Shown: in pieces, positions 6,805 to 9,667 of the stretch | Position numbering within the stretch: position 1 is the first letter of the stretch | Layout: every line of letters starts with the position of its first letter | From: Gelria sp. | GTDB lineage: Bacteria; Bacillota; Syntrophomonadia; Syntrophomonadales; Syntrophomonadaceae | NCBI GenBank assembly: GCA_012839665.1 | Contig: DUMX01000276.1 | Location: 1-9,667 of the forward strand | Direction: 5' to 3' | Length of the DNA stretch: 9,667 bases | Translations under genes and position numbers: made by a program | Notes under the pieces: generated by a model | Databases searched by the model: none | Told to the model about the DNA's origin: nothing | The model's input: the letters and a program-made list of their open reading frames with translations, nothing else

Positions 6805-8136
6805 TTATCTGGATATTCCGCTGCGCTGACAAACTCTTGGCAAGGAGGTCTCGGCTCTGCTTTTTACTTCTTCCTCATTAATAATTAATAGGTGACCGTC
6901 TTTCATAAGCAGGTGACCATCAACTATAGTAGCAGACACGTCACTGGCTTGGGCCTGATAAACCAGCTGGGAATAGACCTTGGCAGCATTTTGAGGACGG
7001 GTATGCCATCCATCCAGGCTGATAAGCACCATATCCGCCTTCTTACCTTCTTCCAGGCTGCCGATTTCATTTTCCAATCCCATAGCTTTAGCCCCACCCA
7101 GAGTAGCTATTTCCACTACGGTTTCAGCAGGCATGGAACTGGGGCCATGGAAGGGCTTATGAATAAGGGCTGCCAGGCGCATCTCCATAAATATGCTAAG
7201 ATTGTTATTACATGGTGCTCCATCTGCTCCTAATGAAATCCGGGCTCCCCTATCTAATAGTCCAGGAATGGGAGCAATACCGGAACCCAGTTTTAGATTA
7301 GAACCGGGACAGTGCACAATATTGCTCTGGCTATCTACTAAAATTTGCATTTCGTCTTCATTAAGGTGAATACAGTGGGCTAAAATCAGCTTATTATTAC
7401 ATAGACCCAGGCTGTCCAGGTAAATTACATTACGCATACCCCTTTCCTTTTCCACCAGTTCAATTTCTCCCCGATTTTCAGAGGCATGGGTATGTACCGG
7501 TATTTGATATTGCCGGGATAGTGAAGCCGTTTCGCGGAGCAGGGTATCACTGCAGGATACAGCAAAGCGTGGGCATAAAGCATAGCGGATACGGCCGTTA
7601 TCGTAATTATTCCAGCGCTCATAAAGCTCCAGGCTTTCGGATAAGGCTTGTTCGGTGGTATCCAGCATATTTTCAGGTACATCTTCACCATGGTCCATCA
7701 GACATTTACCACCCAGGTAACGAATACCTGCCTGTTTAACTGCAGTAAAGACTGATTCCGTGTGATTTACAGTAGCCATATCAATTATGGAGGTAGTACC
7801 TCCGCGAAGCAGTTCGGCGCAACCCAAGAGGGAAGAATAGTAGAGGGATTCTTCGTCATGGTTGGCTTCTAAAGGCCAGAGCCGCTGCTTAAGCCAGTCC
7901 AATAATTCCAGGTCATCTGCCATACCGCGGAAAAGCGCCTGGCAAAGGTGAACATGACTTTGTACGAAACCGGGTAGTAACAGCTGATTGCTGGCATCTA
8001 TTACCGTATCCGCAGTATACTGATTTAGCTTACCTATCCGGCTGATACGGTCATTTTCTATAAGCAAATCCCCATAAATAATATCCCGATTCGCATTCAT
8101 AGTAACTATGGTGGCATTTTTAATAAGTATAGACAT
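6805..8136 (-). CDS. Amidohydrolase, probable MtaD-like nucleoside deaminase (SAH/MTA/5'-deoxyadenosine type)
   Basis: This 443-residue protein is a complete metal-dependent hydrolase of the amidohydrolase superfamily, in the TrzA/ATZ/MtaD branch. The beta-sandwich halves flank a TIM barrel. Barrel metal and catalytic residues are visible: HVH (61-63), HASE (217-220, with E220 as likely proton shuttle), AHC (H254), VHCPGSNLKLGSG (274-286) and LGADG (D305). The segment LGADGAPCNNN (302-312) and the C-terminal GSLEEGKKADMVL (359-371) are family signatures. Relatives deaminate S-adenosylhomocysteine, methylthioadenosine or 5'-deoxyadenosine to the inosine form; triazine or other aminopurine substrates are alternatives. 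The ATG at 8136 follows GAAAGGAA by about nine bases. The neighbouring nucleotidase fits a purine nucleoside role, but substrate assignment is inference. Confidence 0.85.
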   Translation of the reverse strand: MSILIKNATIVTMNANRDIIYGDLLIENDRISRIGKLNQYTADTVIDASNQLLLPGFVQSHVHLCQALFRGMADDLELLDWLKQRLWPLEANHDEESLYYSSLLGCAELLRGGTTSIIDMATVNHTESVFTAVKQAGIRYLGGKCLMDHGEDVPENMLDTTEQALSESLELYERWNNYDNGRIRYALCPRFAVSCSDTLLRETASLSRQYQIPVHTHASENRGEIELVEKERGMRNVIYLDSLGLCNNKLILAHCIHLNEDEMQILVDSQSNIVHCPGSNLKLGSGIAPIPGLLDRGARISLGADGAPCNNNLSIFMEMRLAALIHKPFHGPSSMPAETVVEIATLGGAKAMGLENEIGSLEEGKKADMVLISLDGWHTRPQNAAKVYSQLVYQAQASDVSATIVDGHLLMKDGHLLIINEEEVKSRAETSLPRVCQRSGISR

Positions 8137-8250
8137 CTTGCTTATTTCCTTTCTCTAGAAAACTAGTAGCCAATTTTAGACGACTCGAATAACAAATATG
8201 GATTTCGCATAATAATCAAAAGGGATGGGTTATTGCCAAATTATAGTGTT

Positions 8251-8279
8251 ATTATGACATAGAAATTTATCCTGTACAA
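8251..8279 (-). promoter_or_regulatory. Candidate promoter of the deaminase-nucleotidase unit
   Basis: TTGTAC (8279-8274) and CATAAT (8256-8251) are separated by 17 bases and point toward the amidohydrolase gene, leaving a leader of roughly 108 bases. A second TATAAT-like string lies just downstream but has no matching -35 box. Confidence 0.5.
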
Positions 8280-8286
8280 AAAAACC

Positions 8287-8319
8287 GTCTCCCTGGATTC
8301 ATTTTAAAAGCTGGGAGGC
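8287..8319 (+). promoter_or_regulatory. Possible hairpin masking the MATE ribosome site
   Basis: In plus-strand RNA, GTCTCCC (8287-8293) can pair with GGGAGGC (8313-8319): six Watson-Crick pairs and one G-U around a 19-base loop. The right arm contains GGGAGG, the only good Shine-Dalgarno sequence before the MATE gene. The same inverted repeat read on the minus strand is followed by seven T residues (8284-8278) and could instead be a terminator for transcription from the right, although a C/A mismatch weakens that reading. Confidence 0.4.
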
Positions 8320-8340
8320 AATAACATAAAAAATGATTAT

Positions 8341-9667
8341 ATGCTAAACAAAAGTGTAGGCCGATTACTGTTAAAGTTATCCTTTCCCGCCATGGTGGGC
8401 ATGTTTTCCTACTCCCTGTTTAGCCTGGTTGATACCTTCTTTATAGCCCGTCTGGGGGCAAAAGCCCTGGCCGCTGTTACTCTAACCATTCCCATACAAG
8501 TCTTAATAACCTCTTTGGCTTCAGCCACTGGCGTAGGCCTTACCTCACTAATATCCCGAACATTGGGGCAGGGCGATATTAAATTTGCAGATAATGTTGC
8601 CTGGCACGGATTATTTATAGGAATTATCTATGGTTTACTCTTTCTTTTTATCGGCGGGCAGTATTTGGACCGGCTGCTGTTGCTTTTTGGCTCTAATCAG
8701 GAGACTTTCTTACTTTGTAAACAATACCTGGACATTATCTTAAAAGGATGTATTTTTACCTTTATCCCCATTGTATTGAGCAGTATCATCCAGGGGGAAG
8801 GAAATACTTTTTTGCCTATGATGGTGGCCTTATCAGGTGCGGCCCTTAATGTTGCCTTTGACCCGCTTTTTATTTTTGGCCTGGGACCAATACCGGGAAT
8901 GGGGCTTAATGGAGCAGCAGTTGCAACCGTTCTGGCCCAGTTTTTAACTTCTATCCTGATTGTGCTGATAGTTGTAAAAAAACGTTTTTACCTGAGTTGG
9001 GCTATAAGGCATTTCCGGCTTAGTCTGACAGTATTACTGGGTGTTTACCAGGTGGCCCTTCCTACTATGGTTATGGAAATATGTAGTGTCTTTATCATGG
9101 CCTTTTTAAACCGGGTCCTGGCGGCCTATAGCTGTACGGCACTGGCAGTTATGGGGATATTTTTGCATATCCGCTCTATTATTTATATGCCTGTTCACGG
9201 CTTGGCGCAGGGAGCTACACCGGTAGCTGGTTTTGCCTACGGCGCAGGTAAAAACGATAGGGTAAAAGAAGCCCTGGTCAAAGCCTCGGCCCTATCGTTA
9301 TTATTGATTGGTTGGGGTTGGTTTATCGTTCAACATTATCCCCTGTGGGTAATGCATTTCTTTTCCTCTGACCCTGCGCTGTTAATAATGGGAATAAGTT
9401 GCCTGCGCCTGGCAACCCTGGCCCTGCCTCTAATGGGACCTATAATTATATTATATTCGATTTTGCAGGCCCTGGGTAAAGGTGCAACTGCCATGTGTTT
9501 ATCATTATTGCGCCAGGTTGGTTTTTTTCTTCCCCTTATAATTATTTTACCTCGATTTTATAATATCCAGGGTATATGGCTGGCCTTTTCTGCGTCCGAG
9601 TTATTATCAGCATTGTTGGCTCTAGTATTTTTCATCAGGTTATGGCGGGAGTTACAGGCTAAGAAAA
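8341..9667 (+). CDS. MATE-family multidrug/cation efflux transporter, 3' end cut by window
   Basis: An open frame of 442 codons runs from the ATG at 8341 to the right edge without a stop. The N-terminus (GRLLLKLSFPAMVGMFSYSL) and the stretch LVDTFFIARLGAKALAAV (residues 29-46) are typical of MATE (NorM/MepA-like) exporters. IQGEGNT (153-159) and the second-half ALGKGAT (476-482 if counted on MATE homologues, about 377-383 here) are the paired motifs of the two six-helix halves. About twelve hydrophobic segments are present. Such proteins export drugs or cationic metabolites using sodium or proton gradients; the substrate is unknown. With family lengths near 450, only a few C-terminal residues should be missing. 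GGGAGG lies 22 bases before this ATG, too far for good initiation, so the exact start is uncertain. Confidence 0.88.
   Translation, partial: MLNKSVGRLLLKLSFPAMVGMFSYSLFSLVDTFFIARLGAKALAAVTLTIPIQVLITSLASATGVGLTSLISRTLGQGDIKFADNVAWHGLFIGIIYGLLFLFIGGQYLDRLLLLFGSNQETFLLCKQYLDIILKGCIFTFIPIVLSSIIQGEGNTFLPMMVALSGAALNVAFDPLFIFGLGPIPGMGLNGAAVATVLAQFLTSILIVLIVVKKRFYLSWAIRHFRLSLTVLLGVYQVALPTMVMEICSVFIMAFLNRVLAAYSCTALAVMGIFLHIRSIIYMPVHGLAQGATPVAGFAYGAGKNDRVKEALVKASALSLLLIGWGWFIVQHYPLWVMHFFSSDPALLIMGISCLRLATLALPLMGPIIILYSILQALGKGATAMCLSLLRQVGFFLPLIIILPRFYNIQGIWLAFSASELLSALLALVFFIRLWRELQAKK

Noticed and set aside
8160..8340. Possible metabolite riboswitch (guanidine, purine or PreQ1 type) before the MATE gene
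   Set aside because: MATE genes often carry such leaders, but none of the core motifs I know are present; only a simple hairpin is visible.
1..9667. CRISPR array, prophage, toxin-antitoxin or defence system
   Set aside because: No regularly spaced repeats, phage genes, small paired ORFs or nuclease/ATPase modules are visible; all long frames belong to recognised families.

Overview
The window looks like chromosomal DNA of an anaerobic Firmicute, most likely a clostridial organism of the Syntrophomonas type. This rests on the T-box leader in front of an aminoacyl-tRNA synthetase gene, AGGAGG-type ribosome binding sites with frequent GTG starts, CCA-encoding tRNA, and the Gram-positive style comEA-comEC pair. 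The genus is inference; the phylum-level call is well supported.

Layout. The left edge (1-84) holds short A-rich direct repeats, possibly the end of a dispersed repeat. leuS (85-2562, minus) encodes a complete bacterial leucyl-tRNA synthetase. Its roughly 350-base upstream region (2591-2946, minus) holds a near-consensus promoter and a T-box leader with a CUC (Leu) specifier, an antiterminator and a terminator. Inside that leader, at the position of stem III, lies an intact tRNA-Ala(GGC) gene (2665-2740). Diverging from it are comEA (3137-3754) and comEC (3784-6096), the membrane DNA receptor and channel of natural transformation. Facing them on the minus strand is a two-gene unit: an MtaD-like amidohydrolase/nucleoside deaminase (6805-8136) followed by a HAD-type 5'(3')-nucleotidase of the YqfW/NT5C family (6154-6759). 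Diverging from that unit, a MATE-family transporter (8341 to the right edge) lacks only its last few codons.

The most notable item is the tRNA-Ala gene nested in the leuS T-box riboswitch. One promoter must make a leucine-sensing leader, a structural tRNA and the leuS mRNA. The T-box terminator lies downstream of the tRNA, so tRNA-Ala should be made whether or not leuS is transcribed. RNase P cleavage at the tRNA 5' end would separate the leucine sensor (stem I) from its antiterminator, so tRNA maturation and riboswitch action are in potential kinetic conflict. The rest of the window is ordinary housekeeping or accessory content. A possible ribosome-site-masking hairpin and poorly placed start codon in front of the MATE gene are smaller points of interest.
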